NCBI GenBank assembly: GCA_013140495.1
Contig: JABFSR010000073.1
Location: 1-55,133, forward strand
Reading direction: 5' to 3'
DNA length: 55,133 bases
Source: Verrucomicrobiota bacterium
GTDB lineage: Bacteria; Verrucomicrobiota; Verrucomicrobiia; Limisphaerales; JADLHS01
Position numbers and translations under genes: made by a program. A model generated the notes under the pieces. That model saw only the letters and a list, made by a program, of their open reading frames with translations, was not told the DNA's origin and searched no databases. Of this stretch, positions 1 to 9,262 are shown one piece after another. Position 1 is the stretch's first letter, and each line of letters starts with the position of its first letter.

Positions 1-3000
1 GCCGACGGCACGGTTGTTGGCTGGGGAAACAACTTCTACGGCCAGGCCAACACTCCCGCCAATGCAACCAACGTGGTGGCGATTGCGGCGGGCGCTTATC
101 ACAGTCTGGCGCTCAAGGGTGCCGGCACAATTATCGGATGGGGAAATTACACCGACGGCCAGATTACCGTTCCCGCCAGTCTCTATCAATTGAACCTGCC
201 CATCACAGTGAACGGCACGTTGGATGTGAATAGCCCTGGCACTTACGCACTGAGCTACAGCATTACCAATGCACTTGGCGCTGTTGCCACGACCAACCGC
301 ACGGTGATTGTGGCCGACACCTTGCATCCAGTTCTAACTTTGTTGGGAAGTAATCCACTCATGCACGCACTCGGCACTCCGTTTTTGGATCCCGGCGTCA
401 TCGCCACCGACCTTTGCGCCGGCGACCTGATCGCGAGTGTCGTGACCAATCTCACCGTCAATCCCAACGTTGCCGGCACCTACATCAACACCTATACTGT
501 GACCGATCTCACCGGCCACACAACTCAGATCACTCGTACTGTGCTGGTAGGAAACCCACTGGTTACAACTCTTCCAGCGTCATATATGCTCAACAATACT
601 GCGACGCTCAACGGCACGGTCAATCCGTTGGCAGTGGCTACGACCGCTTGGTTTGAGTGGGGGACATCCGTGGCTTACGGAACGACTTCCGCAGCAAGTA
701 GCCTCGGCAGTGGAACGAGTACGTTGGCTATGAATGTTGCTTTGACCAACCTAACTCCGGGTGTGGCCTATCACTATCGGTGTGTGGCCAGCAACAGCTT
801 CACAATCATGGGGAGCGGAAAGGACCAACTCTTTTGGTTACCGATCCTCACGCTCAAGGACAACAATCCCCTGACCAACGAGTGTCATGTACCATTCGTT
901 GACCCCGGGGCAACTGTTAGCATCCGTCCACTCACAATTGCGGGGGGCAGTGCTCACAGTCTGGCGCTTAAAGCTGACGGCACGGTTGTTAGCTGGGGGC
1001 ACAATGGCTTTGGCCAGACCAACACTCCCCCAAGTGCAACCAACGTGGTCGGGATTGCGGCAGGATCTCAGCACAGCCTGGCACTCAGGGCCGATGGCAC
1101 GGTCATCGGCTGGGGAGCCACCCAATACCTCAACCACGGTCAGAGCACGATTCCCGCAAGTGCAACCAACGTGATGGCGATTGCGGCTGGATCGCTTCAC
1201 AGTCTGGCGCTCAAGACCAACGGCACGGTCATTGGCTGGGGAAACAACGGCTACGGCCAGACCAAATCGCCCGCCAGTGCGACCAATGTGGTGGGGATTG
1301 CAGCGGGTGGTTTTCACAGTCTGGCACTAAAGGCCGATGGCTCGGTCATTGGTTGGGGAGACAACTCCTCCGGCCAGACAAACACTCCCGCCAGCGCGAC
1401 CAATGTGATGGCGATTGCAGCGGGCAGTTCTCATAATCTGGCGCTAAAGGCCGACGGAACGGTCGTAGCTTGGGGAGACAACACCTACGGCCAGACCAAT
1501 ACTCCTGCCGGTGCGACCAATGTCGTGGCAATTGCAGCGGGTGGTGGTCACAGTCTGGCATTGAGCACTGACGGCTCGGTCACCGCATGGGGAAACAACA
1601 CTTCCGGCCAGACTAACATTCCCGCTAGCGTGACCAATGTGGTGGCAATCGCGGCGGGCGGTTCTCACAGTCTGGCTCTCAAGGCTGACGGCACGATCAT
1701 CGGCTGGGGAAACAACTTCTACGGCCAGACCAACATTCCTGTCAGCGTTTATCTGTTGAATCTGCCCATCACCGTGAGCGGTACGGTGGATGCGGATAAT
1801 CCCAGTACTTACGTGCTGACCTATAGCGCAACCAATGCGCTGGGCGCAGTCGCCACCGCCACCCGCACAGTGGTTATTTTACCATCACCCTTGGTCAACA
1901 CCCTGCCAGTGTCCGGCCTGCTTAGTAATGCTGCGACACTCAACGGCAGTGTCATTCCCTGGCAGGCAGACACCACCTCGTGGTTTGAATGGGGATCCAC
2001 CCGTGCCTATGGAAACAGTACTGTAGCCATCGGTGTTGGCGGCGGCACGAATGTGATCGCCGTGGGCAGTGGATTGACCAATCTGACATCGGGATTGAGC
2101 TATCACTATCGGTGTGTGGCCAGCAACAGCTTTGGAGTGGGTCGTGGAACTGACCAGTCGTTCTCGTTCTGGTCGCCGAGCCTCACGCTCAAAGGCCTCA
2201 ATCCCGTGACCAACGAGTGTCATCTGCCATTCGTTGACTCCGGAGCAACCGTCAACATCCGTCCGCTCGCAATCGCGGCAGGTTATCAACACAATCTGGG
2301 GCTCAAAGCCAACGGCACGGTCATTGGCTGGGGAGCCAACACCTACGGCCAGATCATTATTCCCGCCAGTGCGACCAATGTGGAGGCCATCTCAGCCGGC
2401 GGTTCTCACAGTCTGGCACTCAAGGCTGACGGCACGATCATCGGCTGGGGAGGCAACACCTACGGCCAGACCACTGTTCCCGCGAGTGCGACCAACGTAG
2501 TGGCGATTGCAGCGGGTGGTAGTCACAGTCTGGCGCTCAAGGCCGATGCCACGGTCTTGGGTTGGGGCTCTGGTCAGACCAACACTCCAGCTAGTGCAAC
2601 CAATGTGACGGCGATTGCGGCGGGTGGTTTCCACAGTCTGGCACTCAGGACCAACGGTACCGTCGTCACATGGGGAGACAATACCTACGGTCAGACCAAT
2701 ACCCCCGCCAGTGCGACCAATGTAATAGCGATTGCGGCGGGTAATGGTCATAGTCTAGCACTCAAGGCCAACGGCACAGTCGTCGGCTGGGGATGGAACG
2801 CCTACGGCCAAACCACAATTCCAGCCAGCGCAACGAACGTAGTGGCAATTGCGGGAGGTTATCTGTTTAGCCTTGCGCTTAGGGCGGACGGCACAGTCGT
2901 CGGCTGGGGAAATAACACCTACGGGCAGACCTTCATTCCCGCTATTGCGACCAATGTGGTGGCGATTTCGGCGGGCTACGAGCACAGTCTCGCTCTCAAA

Positions 3001-3669
3001 GCTGACGGCACGGTCGTCGGCTGGGGACGGAACACCTACGGCCAGATCACCATCCCTGCCGGGGTTTATCAATTGAACCTGCCCATCACAGTGAGTGGTG
3101 CGGTGGATATGAACAGCCCCGGCACTTACCTGTTAAACTACAGCACGACAAATTCGCTGGGAGCAGCAGTCACCGCCTCACGCACGGTGGTTGTGGCTGA
3201 TACACTGCCTCCGGTTCTCACGTTGTTGGGAGGCAATCTACTGATGCACGAACTTGGCGCTCCGTTTGTCGATCTTGGCGTCACCGCCACGGACCTGTGC
3301 GCGGGAGACCGGACAGGGAACATCTTTGTCTGGGGCACGGTGAGTGCCAATGTGGCCGGCAGTTATTCCCTTCTTTACATCGTCACCGATACAAGCGGTA
3401 ACCTGGCCGTTACTGATCGCACGGTGGTGGTGGTGACGCGCCCCGCACTCACCGGCCTGTCGCGCATCGGCAACGGCGCGTTCCAGTTCACTTTCACCAA
3501 CACGCCCGGGGCGCGCTTCAACGTGCTGGCTTCCACAAACGTTGCCCAGCCATTGAGCGAGTGGATGGTGCTCGGCCCGGTGACAGAAAATCCGCCCGGC
3601 CTGTTCCAGTTCGCCGATCTCACTGCCACCAATCGCCCTGTCCGTTACTACCGTCTGCGCTGGCCGTGA
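1..3669 (+). CDS. Secreted RCC1-repeat / DUF5011 protein, 5' end outside window
   Basis: The frame is open from base 1, so the gene starts upstream; the first internal ATG at 73 is not a credible start. At least 16 RCC1-type units of about 38 residues are visible (core: SLALKADGTV, WG, GQT, P, ATNV, IAAG): 2 before base 180, 7 between about 940 and 1745 and 7 between about 2270 and 3065. Each block is followed by a bacterial Ig-like domain of DUF5011 type (L-G-x-NP, F-x-DPG, ATDLCAGD). A fibronectin-like segment (WFEWG, YHYRCVASNS) recurs at about 645-800 and 1975-2130, so a supermodule of about 1.3 kb has been duplicated. The C-terminus (from about 3440) has the beta-rich end domain shared by other secreted proteins here. 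RCC1 repeats form beta-propellers; a surface binding role is inferred. No enzyme motif is seen. Confidence 0.9.
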   Translation, partial: ADGTVVGWGNNFYGQANTPANATNVVAIAAGAYHSLALKGAGTIIGWGNYTDGQITVPASLYQLNLPITVNGTLDVNSPGTYALSYSITNALGAVATTNRTVIVADTLHPVLTLLGSNPLMHALGTPFLDPGVIATDLCAGDLIASVVTNLTVNPNVAGTYINTYTVTDLTGHTTQITRTVLVGNPLVTTLPASYMLNNTATLNGTVNPLAVATTAWFEWGTSVAYGTTSAASSLGSGTSTLAMNVALTNLTPGVAYHYRCVASNSFTIMGSGKDQLFWLPILTLKDNNPLTNECHVPFVDPGATVSIRPLTIAGGSAHSLALKADGTVVSWGHNGFGQTNTPPSATNVVGIAAGSQHSLALRADGTVIGWGATQYLNHGQSTIPASATNVMAIAAGSLHSLALKTNGTVIGWGNNGYGQTKSPASATNVVGIAAGGFHSLALKADGSVIGWGDNSSGQTNTPASATNVMAIAAGSSHNLALKADGTVVAWGDNTYGQTNTPAGATNVVAIAAGGGHSLALSTDGSVTAWGNNTSGQTNIPASVTNVVAIAAGGSHSLALKADGTIIGWGNNFYGQTNIPVSVYLLNLPITVSGTVDADNPSTYVLTYSATNALGAVATATRTVVILPSPLVNTLPVSGLLSNAATLNGSVIPWQADTTSWFEWGSTRAYGNSTVAIGVGGGTNVIAVGSGLTNLTSGLSYHYRCVASNSFGVGRGTDQSFSFWSPSLTLKGLNPVTNECHLPFVDSGATVNIRPLAIAAGYQHNLGLKANGTVIGWGANTYGQIIIPASATNVEAISAGGSHSLALKADGTIIGWGGNTYGQTTVPASATNVVAIAAGGSHSLALKADATVLGWGSGQTNTPASATNVTAIAAGGFHSLALRTNGTVVTWGDNTYGQTNTPASATNVIAIAAGNGHSLALKANGTVVGWGWNAYGQTTIPASATNVVAIAGGYLFSLALRADGTVVGWGNNTYGQTFIPAIATNVVAISAGYEHSLALKADGTVVGWGRNTYGQITIPAGVYQLNLPITVSGAVDMNSPGTYLLNYSTTNSLGAAVTASRTVVVADTLPPVLTLLGGNLLMHELGAPFVDLGVTATDLCAGDRTGNIFVWGTVSANVAGSYSLLYIVTDTSGNLAVTDRTVVVVTRPALTGLSRIGNGAFQFTFTNTPGARFNVLASTNVAQPLSEWMVLGPVTENPPGLFQFADLTATNRPVRYYRLRWP
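940..3065 (+). repeat. Two blocks of RCC1-coding tandem repeats
   Basis: Units of about 114 bp recur seven times at about 940-1745 and seven times at about 2270-3065, separated by the DUF5011 and fibronectin-like segment. The units differ in sequence but keep the same codon pattern around the WG and GQT positions, consistent with old tandem duplication followed by drift. One unit in the second block (around 2565-2585) is shortened, with WG followed directly by SGQT. Confidence 0.85.
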
Positions 3670-3740
3670 AATTGAATTTAGCGCGGCGTAAGGATTAGAC
3701 TGATTGCCAATACGAATTTCCGAGATGCTGCACCGCCAAT

Positions 3741-3809
3741 GGAGCGCCGATCTCCGATCCGGCGCGTTTCCGGGATTTCCCACCGAGCCGGGTCGGAGAC
3801 CGGCGCTCC
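3741..3809. repeat. REP-like imperfect palindrome
   Basis: The left arm 3741-3762 and right arm 3788-3809 are inverted copies matching at 20 of 22 positions, around a 25-base centre. It lies in the 234-base gap between the two secreted-protein genes. The arms contain GGAGCGCCG and CTCCGA, similar in style to the other GC-rich palindromes in this window. There is no following T-run, so a terminator is unlikely; a REP-type dispersed element is my inference. Confidence 0.6.
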
Positions 3810-3957
3810 TCTCCGAAACTGAATTATGGCAGCCGTTCTAGCCGTCGCTTGAAGTTTCCAGATTCCTCGGCTGTAACACTCTCGTTTACACGCGTTCAAA
3901 CCCGTGTCATCTTCCGGCGCGCCACAAAATGTGAGAGCCGGTGGCGCTGTTGTCTTT

Positions 3958-6018
3958 GTGAAGAAGAAGCTCATTCTATTTTTTGTTCTGGCCTGCGCGG
4001 CCGGAATCCTCCCATCTCAGGCGCAGATTTCCATGAGCGTTGGTTCGTACTCCCAGAACTTTGATGCTCTTGGCGCCGCAAGCGCGAACTGGACGAACAA
4101 CGTCACGTTGTCCGGATGGTACGGTTCAAAGGGGAACGGTGACGCAACGAACTATCTGGCCGGCGCAGGGACCAGCACCGGTGGCGGGATGTACAGCTTT
4201 GGCGTCGGCGGAGTGAACCCCGGCGCGGATCGTGCGCTGGGCGCTTTGGGCGCGTCTTCAATCACCTACGTCTTTGGCGTACGCTTCACCAACAACACCG
4301 CGTCCGCCGTGACCAACATCGCGATCTCCTACACGGGCGAACAGTGGCGCAGCGGCACAACGGTGAACCCGCAATCGCTCGCATTTTCGTATCAGGTGAG
4401 CAGTGCTCCGATTACCAATACGCATTCAGGGGTGTGGGTCGGCTTTGCCGCGCTAAACTTTGTATCGCCCAATCTTTCCAGCTTAACTAACGCACTAGAC
4501 GGCAACGCCTCCACCAACCAGCAGGTGTTTGCGAACATCAACCTGACAGGCGTGGTCGTGTTGCCCGGGCAGGAACTGGCGTTGCGCTGGCTGGACGTGG
4601 ATGATTCAGGTTTCGACAACGCGCTGGCGATTGACAATTTCAGCGTCAGCTTCACCAGCGACGTGCCTGCCGCGCCGGTAATCACCACCCAACCTGCGAG
4701 CCAGATTGTAACACAGAACGACAATGTGACGTTCACGGTTGTTGCCGCAGGCAGTGCGCCGTTGAGTTACCAGTGGCAGTTCAACCAGACAAATGTCGTG
4801 GATGCCACGAATGATTCCCTGACGCTGAATTCCGTCACCACAAACCAGGCGGGGAATTACTCCGTGACAATCACGAATGCCCTGGGCTCGACCAACAGCG
4901 AAGCCGCGACGCTGACGGTTTATCCTGCCGGGCCGGTTGTCGTCGGGTTTTCGTTGCTGGATTACAACACGCATGGAAATGCGATCAGTGATTGGACGAC
5001 AAACTCGCTTCAAGTTCGGGCCATCGGCAGGCAGGTGCAGTTTCTTGATCCTGACATCATGACGTTTCAGGAAATCCCCATGACCAACAGTGGTTGGGCG
5101 CACATGGGCGAATTTGTGGCGGTGTACCGGCCCGGATTTCATCTCGCCACCAATTCCGGCACGGATGGATTCATCCGCAGCGCCATCATCAGCCGTTATC
5201 CGATCACGCGTTCGACTAGCTGGCTGGATGGCGCGAGCCTCGTGCCGTTTGGCTACTCGAATTCACCATCCATTTTCACGCGGGATTTGTTCGAAGCGGT
5301 GGTAAGCGTTCCGGGCTTCCCTCAACCTCTGCATATCTTCACAACGCATTTGAAGTCGGGCAACAGCAGTTCCGCCGATGCGCAGCGCCGGGCGGCGGAG
5401 GCGAGCGCCATTTCAAATTATTTTGCCACGGGCTTTCTTACCACCAACTCGCTGCATCCTTATCTGCTCACCGGCGACATGAACGAGGACATCCTCATTC
5501 CCTCCACGGGGAGCCAGCAGCCGATCCAGCGGCTCACCAATACTCCGACCGGCTTGCACCTTACGACGCCGACGAATCGCTTCACCGGTGACTCAAAGAC
5601 TTTCTCCATTCAGGACTCCGGCGGACTCAGCAAGCGCTACGACTACATCCTGCCAAGCGGATTGCTCTATTCAAACATTGCGAGCAGCCAGATTTTCCGC
5701 AGCGACCTGTTGAACCCCGTGCCGCCGAACCTCAACAGCAACGATGACAAGGTGGCGTCGGATCATCTGCCTGTGTTCATGGTGTTCAATAATCCGTATG
5801 ACAAGCCGTTCAGATTGCTGTCCATCGCGCGGAGCAATGCGAACGTCGCACTCGCCTGGCAATCCGTTCCCGGCCAGCCCTATCGGGTAGAAACTTCCAC
5901 CAACCTCGCCGCATGGACGACGCTCGCGAGCAATCTCGTGGCGACAAACTTCACATTCAACTACGCGACCAATCTCGGCGAGGCGGAGCGGTATTTCAGG
6001 ATTCATCGCGTGCCGTAA
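3958..6018 (+). CDS. Secreted endonuclease/exonuclease/phosphatase-fold protein
   Basis: I take GTG 3958 as the start because it gives a compact signal peptide (VKKK, then a hydrophobic stretch ending PSQAQ); the frame is also open to GTG 3904 with a poor N-terminus. Domains in order: an unnamed beta domain with ISYTGEQWR and ALDGN (about residues 25-235), an Ig-like domain (PVITTQPAS to LTV), and an exo-endo-phos domain with the expected metal and catalytic motifs: DPDIMTFQE, THLKSG, TGDMNED, RYDYI and SDHLPV. The last is the usual Asp-His pair. The C-terminal 65 residues match the end domain of neighbouring secreted proteins. Likely an extracellular DNase or phosphodiesterase; the substrate cannot be read from sequence. 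Confidence 0.85.
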   Translation: MKKKLILFFVLACAAGILPSQAQISMSVGSYSQNFDALGAASANWTNNVTLSGWYGSKGNGDATNYLAGAGTSTGGGMYSFGVGGVNPGADRALGALGASSITYVFGVRFTNNTASAVTNIAISYTGEQWRSGTTVNPQSLAFSYQVSSAPITNTHSGVWVGFAALNFVSPNLSSLTNALDGNASTNQQVFANINLTGVVVLPGQELALRWLDVDDSGFDNALAIDNFSVSFTSDVPAAPVITTQPASQIVTQNDNVTFTVVAAGSAPLSYQWQFNQTNVVDATNDSLTLNSVTTNQAGNYSVTITNALGSTNSEAATLTVYPAGPVVVGFSLLDYNTHGNAISDWTTNSLQVRAIGRQVQFLDPDIMTFQEIPMTNSGWAHMGEFVAVYRPGFHLATNSGTDGFIRSAIISRYPITRSTSWLDGASLVPFGYSNSPSIFTRDLFEAVVSVPGFPQPLHIFTTHLKSGNSSSADAQRRAAEASAISNYFATGFLTTNSLHPYLLTGDMNEDILIPSTGSQQPIQRLTNTPTGLHLTTPTNRFTGDSKTFSIQDSGGLSKRYDYILPSGLLYSNIASSQIFRSDLLNPVPPNLNSNDDKVASDHLPVFMVFNNPYDKPFRLLSIARSNANVALAWQSVPGQPYRVETSTNLAAWTTLASNLVATNFTFNYATNLGEAERYFRIHRVP

Positions 6019-6074
6019 ACGACGGACCCCCATGATTGGTTGAACGATTCGCGCCGTATGCGGTCGAATACTTC

Positions 6075-6794
6075 ATGGAAAAGAAAGCTATTCAGAAAAC
6101 CTTCCGAACCCGCGCCCGTTACTGGTGGAAAAAGGAAATCCGCCCGCTGTTGGTACTCACGTTGATTCTGTTCTCCATCCGCTCCTCGCTGGCCGATTGG
6201 AACGATGTGCCCAGCGGTTCGATGCGACCCACCATCATCGAAGGCGACCGCATCTGGGTGAACAAAGTCGCCTACGATCTCAAGGTGCCATTCACCACCT
6301 GGCACATCGCGGAGTGGAGCAATCCTGAACGTGGCGACATCGCGGTGTTCTTCTCGCCTCACGATGGCAAACGACTCGTCAAACGCGTGATCGGCCTGCC
6401 GGGCGACACCATCGAACTGCGCAACAATCAGCTCGTCATCAACGGTGCGCCCGTCGAATACCAACCCATCGCCGATGAACTTTTGCGGGACATTCCTGCT
6501 GCCGAACGGGAAGGCCGCGTCTTCACCAGCGAAAAACTCCCCGGCCAGACCCACGCAGTAGGCGGCATCCCGACTGCACCCGCGCCACGAACCTTTGCGC
6601 CCGTTCGCGTGCCGGAGGGCCAATACTTCATGATGGGCGACAACCGTGATGACAGTTTTGATTCCCGCTTCTGGGGACCAGTGGAACGCAAACAAATCGT
6701 GGGCCGCGCGACTGCCGTGGTTTTGTCACTCGACAAAAACAACCACTGGCTGCCTCGTTGGAAACGGTCGTTCACTTCACTGAGCAGCGAATAA
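6075..6794 (+). CDS. lepB: Signal peptidase I
   Basis: Membrane serine protease of the S26 family that removes signal peptides from secreted proteins. From ATG 6075 (MEKKAIQK) the protein is 239 residues. A TTG 6036 start is possible but adds 13 unconvincing residues. One membrane segment (LLVLTLILFSI) is followed by the catalytic serine motif PSGSMRPT (Ser at residue 49) and the catalytic lysine motif KRVIGLPGD (Lys at about residue 103), then MGDNRDDSFDSRFWG, the conserved C-terminal box. Between these boxes lies a family-typical variable region. The export of the many secreted proteins in this region would depend on such an enzyme, but it is not operonic with them. Confidence 0.95.
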   Translation: MEKKAIQKTFRTRARYWWKKEIRPLLVLTLILFSIRSSLADWNDVPSGSMRPTIIEGDRIWVNKVAYDLKVPFTTWHIAEWSNPERGDIAVFFSPHDGKRLVKRVIGLPGDTIELRNNQLVINGAPVEYQPIADELLRDIPAAEREGRVFTSEKLPGQTHAVGGIPTAPAPRTFAPVRVPEGQYFMMGDNRDDSFDSRFWGPVERKQIVGRATAVVLSLDKNNHWLPRWKRSFTSLSSE

Positions 6795-6856
6795 CACATC
6801 CACACGACGGCCAGTTTTTAATTGCTGCAACTGGCCTTGCGGGAGATGCTGGCCAC

Positions 6857-7540
6857 ATGCAAATCAGCCGCGTAGTCGGGAAGGTTGTTTTGATTTTCAC
6901 TTTATTGGTTGTGTCGCTGCTGCCGGCGCACGCCGGCATGACGGTTTACGGTCTGAATGATATTTACCGGCTGCGATTGCAGGAGATTTCGTTCTTTCTA
7001 GTTCTGCTCCTCGCTTGTGCCTTGGTTCTGAAGTTACTCTGGAATTATGTGTTCAAGGGATTCGATTCCGTTCCGAGACTGAAGTTTCTCCAGGCGCTTT
7101 GCGCGGCATTGCTGTTCGGGCTGGTGATGTTGTTGATCCTGACGATGATTTCTGGGATCCGCGAAGTTTTGACGCCGGGTGCTTGGCGGCGGCAAGGCAC
7201 ATCGTATCGTTTGAATGACCCTTCACAGGAGCCGGCGCGACGGCGCAACCTGGAACATTTACGCGGGGCGCTTTTCGAATATGCTCGTAACCACGACGGC
7301 AAATTCCCACCACATGATTTTGGCTCGGAGGTTTCCGAAAAACTCTGGGAGTCACCGGATCAGGCAGGCTCCAGGTACATTTACTCCGGAGGGTTAACCA
7401 CCAATAATGGGAGCGCGCTCCTGGCGGTGGAGCCGCTTAATTTTGGCGACCACCGGTTTGCGCTGATTGTCTCCGGGGAGATCGTGGAGTTGCCGAACGA
7501 CGAAATCAAACGAAGGCTTCAAACCAAGGAAAACCCTTGA
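6857..7540 (+). CDS. Membrane protein of unknown function
   Basis: 227 residues from ATG 6857, preceded by a GGGAG stretch; the frame is open further upstream into lepB but that part lacks coding character. It begins with a signal-like segment (VVLIFTLLVVSLLPAHA) and has two further membrane segments (about residues 40-60 and 80-100), then a soluble C-terminal half of about 120 residues. The C-terminal part carries LRGALFEYARNHDGKFPP, reminiscent of the pilin-like DUF1559/type II pseudopilin tails common in this phylum, but I cannot assign a family. Its stop overlaps the start region of the next gene, so the two are probably co-transcribed. Confidence 0.7.
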   Translation: MQISRVVGKVVLIFTLLVVSLLPAHAGMTVYGLNDIYRLRLQEISFFLVLLLACALVLKLLWNYVFKGFDSVPRLKFLQALCAALLFGLVMLLILTMISGIREVLTPGAWRRQGTSYRLNDPSQEPARRRNLEHLRGALFEYARNHDGKFPPHDFGSEVSEKLWESPDQAGSRYIYSGGLTTNNGSALLAVEPLNFGDHRFALIVSGEIVELPNDEIKRRLQTKENP

Positions 7541-8337
7541 ATACCCTCGTGAAAGCATGTTGCGTGAAGTGCCGCGCACGAGAATCAGGGCGGGCGTTAT
7601 TCTGGTTGGTTGTCATCGTCTCCCTTTTCTTCCTGTTCATAATGATGACTGTTCCCGGAATCATTGAACCAGGATTCGTCCTGCTGTTTGGCTGGGTGCA
7701 GTTTTTACAGCGCACTGTCTCTGCGATGAGTTGGAACTGGGACCTGATAGGCATGGGTGTCCTGGCTTCTGCGGGAATTCTCTTCCTCGGACACAAACTG
7801 TTGGGTGGAATTGCCAACAAGGTTGCCGTCGCTCACAACCTGCCTAGGCGTTGGTCGTGGAAATGGACTTGGTCCGGATTTGTCGGGTTGCTGATACTCT
7901 TTCTTGTGGGAATGGCCATTGGCGGCATTGCACATCAAATTGGCTGGATGATGTCCACCAACGAACCAATGATTGAAGCGAAGAACCGTAAGTGGCGGGA
8001 TTATTCCAACATGAAGCAGTTGGATTTGGAAGTTCGCATGGCGCTAGACGATGTCGGCGGAGACGCTGAAAAAGTGCGGTCGGACCTACGAAGTGATCCG
8101 AGTGGTTACACCTATGACTCTTCGGCTTCGATACCAACACTACAGGCATACCATGTGTTGCTGGTGAAGGGCCAAGGCGAGAAAGTTGTCGGTAGACTTA
8201 TTTTTCCGCGCGATGGGCGAAAACGTGAACAGGCTGGTGGTTACTTCTCATTTGACTCCGGGGAGAGTGGCTTGTGCCCGTGGCCAAAGATGCAGGAAAT
8301 AGTAAAAACCAATCGCGCCAATCTGATTGCGCTCTGA
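7537..8337 (+). CDS. Membrane protein of unknown function
   Basis: 266 residues if TTG 7537 is used (overlapping the previous stop as TTGA); GTG 7549 is an alternative. A CxxC pair (CCVKC) lies at the N-terminus, followed by four hydrophobic segments: LFWLVVIVSLFFLF, GFVLLFGWVQF, GMGVLASAGILFL and GFVGLLILFLVGMAI. The C-terminal 130 residues are soluble, with no motif I recognise. Coupling to the upstream membrane protein suggests a joint role. I do not know the family. Confidence 0.65.
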   Translation: MNTLVKACCVKCRARESGRALFWLVVIVSLFFLFIMMTVPGIIEPGFVLLFGWVQFLQRTVSAMSWNWDLIGMGVLASAGILFLGHKLLGGIANKVAVAHNLPRRWSWKWTWSGFVGLLILFLVGMAIGGIAHQIGWMMSTNEPMIEAKNRKWRDYSNMKQLDLEVRMALDDVGGDAEKVRSDLRSDPSGYTYDSSASIPTLQAYHVLLVKGQGEKVVGRLIFPRDGRKREQAGGYFSFDSGESGLCPWPKMQEIVKTNRANLIAL

Positions 8338-8343
8338 GTAGTT

Positions 8344-8413
8344 TCACCCAAACAAATCTATTTGCGGCGGCGGGGCGATTTGCTTAAGTCTGTCGCGCTC
8401 CTGCTGGCGGCGG
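8344..8413 (-). pseudogene. Detached copy of the mutS 3' end
   Basis: Read on the minus strand this encodes RRQQERDRLKQIAPPPQIDL followed by FG and TGA, matching the last residues of MutS encoded at 10748-10815 with only conservative changes (K to R, L to I, M to I). About 55 of 63 bases match. There is no upstream mutS coding sequence attached: it begins 6 bases downstream of the stop of the 130-residue gene. This is therefore a fragment, left by duplication, recombination or insertion next to mutS. Confidence 0.75.
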
Positions 8414-8418
8414 ACGAT

Positions 8419-8811
8419 TCATTTAGCTTCAAGCGCTTTGACCACCTGTTCCATTTCCGTCCGGCCAATTGTTCCCGCGACATAATGCCCGACGGTGTTG
8501 CGCACGATAAGCGCCGTGGGCGCATCAAGCCTCTGTAACAGCGGATAAACCATTGCCCGTGCGATACCGGCAAAAGTGTTTCCGTTGTAGAAACAGAAAG
8601 GCGCGAGCCGATGGCATTCCCGGCAGATGTCGAGGGCTTCAATCAAACTGATCTCACGGGCGCAGGCATTTTCCCAAAGTCGGCGGGCGGGTTCATGACC
8701 ATCGCTGGTGGGTTTGTGCAGGGCGGATTTTGCCTTACAAATTGCCGCGTTGTTGTCGGTGACCGCCGACCATGAAAACGGTTCGAGCCAGCGCTGAACC
8801 GGGATTTTCAC
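8419..8811 (-). CDS. Conserved-looking protein of unknown function
   Basis: 130 residues from GTG 8811; the start overlaps the stop of the upstream gene (GTGA), a usual sign of translational coupling. It has several cysteines (ICKAK, NACARE, DICRECH, APFCFYN) and a C-terminal helix-rich part (AMVYPLLQRLDAPTALIVRN). The RECH/CFY spacing could hold a metal, but this is a guess. No family recognised. It sits between two fragments of the mutS 3' end, so the pair may be an inserted cargo segment. Confidence 0.55.
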   Translation of the reverse strand: MKIPVQRWLEPFSWSAVTDNNAAICKAKSALHKPTSDGHEPARRLWENACAREISLIEALDICRECHRLAPFCFYNGNTFAGIARAMVYPLLQRLDAPTALIVRNTVGHYVAGTIGRTEMEQVVKALEAK

Positions 8812-9017
8812 CGTTTGGCTTTGGGTTCATCCTTGAGCGCCTGCAACTCGGCGACGCCGGAACTTTTCAGATAACCTTTGCCGGTGGGGCCAAAAACCGG
8901 CTCGGCGGAGAAGCGATCCACCGTGGCGAGCGATTCTTCCAACGCCAGCTTCACGAGGTCAATCGGCACGGGCTTGGTCTTCGCTCGCCGCTCGGATTTG
9001 GCATACGCTTTGGTCAC
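8808..9017 (-). CDS. Small basic protein of unknown function
   Basis: 69 residues from ATG 9017. Lys/Arg-rich ends (SERRAKTKP, DEPKAKR) flank a central part with LVKLALEESLATVDRFSAEP, probably helical. Its stop overlaps the GTG start of the next gene by four bases. Together the two small genes form a pair. Codon use looks genuine (third-position GC-rich) but I have no family assignment; a DNA-binding or antitoxin-like partner role is possible and unproven. Confidence 0.5.
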   Translation of the reverse strand: MTKAYAKSERRAKTKPVPIDLVKLALEESLATVDRFSAEPVFGPTGKGYLKSSGVAELQALKDEPKAKR

Positions 9018-9077
9018 GCGACCAAGCTAACACAGAGGCGCTGCTCCCGGCAAAAATTAAATCGCTCCCGTCGCTTC

Positions 9078-9105
9078 ACCGAACAAATCCATCTGCGGCG
9101 GGCGG
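9078..9105 (-). pseudogene. Second detached fragment of the mutS 3' end
   Basis: The bases AACAAATCCATCTG from 9082 are identical to the end of mutS at 10755-10768. The match continues through CGGCGG..GACGAGTT with one inserted base and two substitutions. On the minus strand it reads PPQMDLFG and then runs on as EATGAI before a stop. It is too short and frameshifted to be a gene. Together with 8344-8413 and the real mutS end it forms a set of three direct repeats. Confidence 0.6.
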
Positions 9106-9262
9106 GACGAGTTACCAGTCCGCGTATTGTGCTTTTGGATACTGATTCCTTGACTTCATGGACGGCTGACCAAGAATTGGCACTGTAACCGCGATAAAAT
9201 TGTATCATCAAGGTTGCCGGTCATGGATCGGCCTGGCTGGCATCAGATGGAATTGGAAAAGT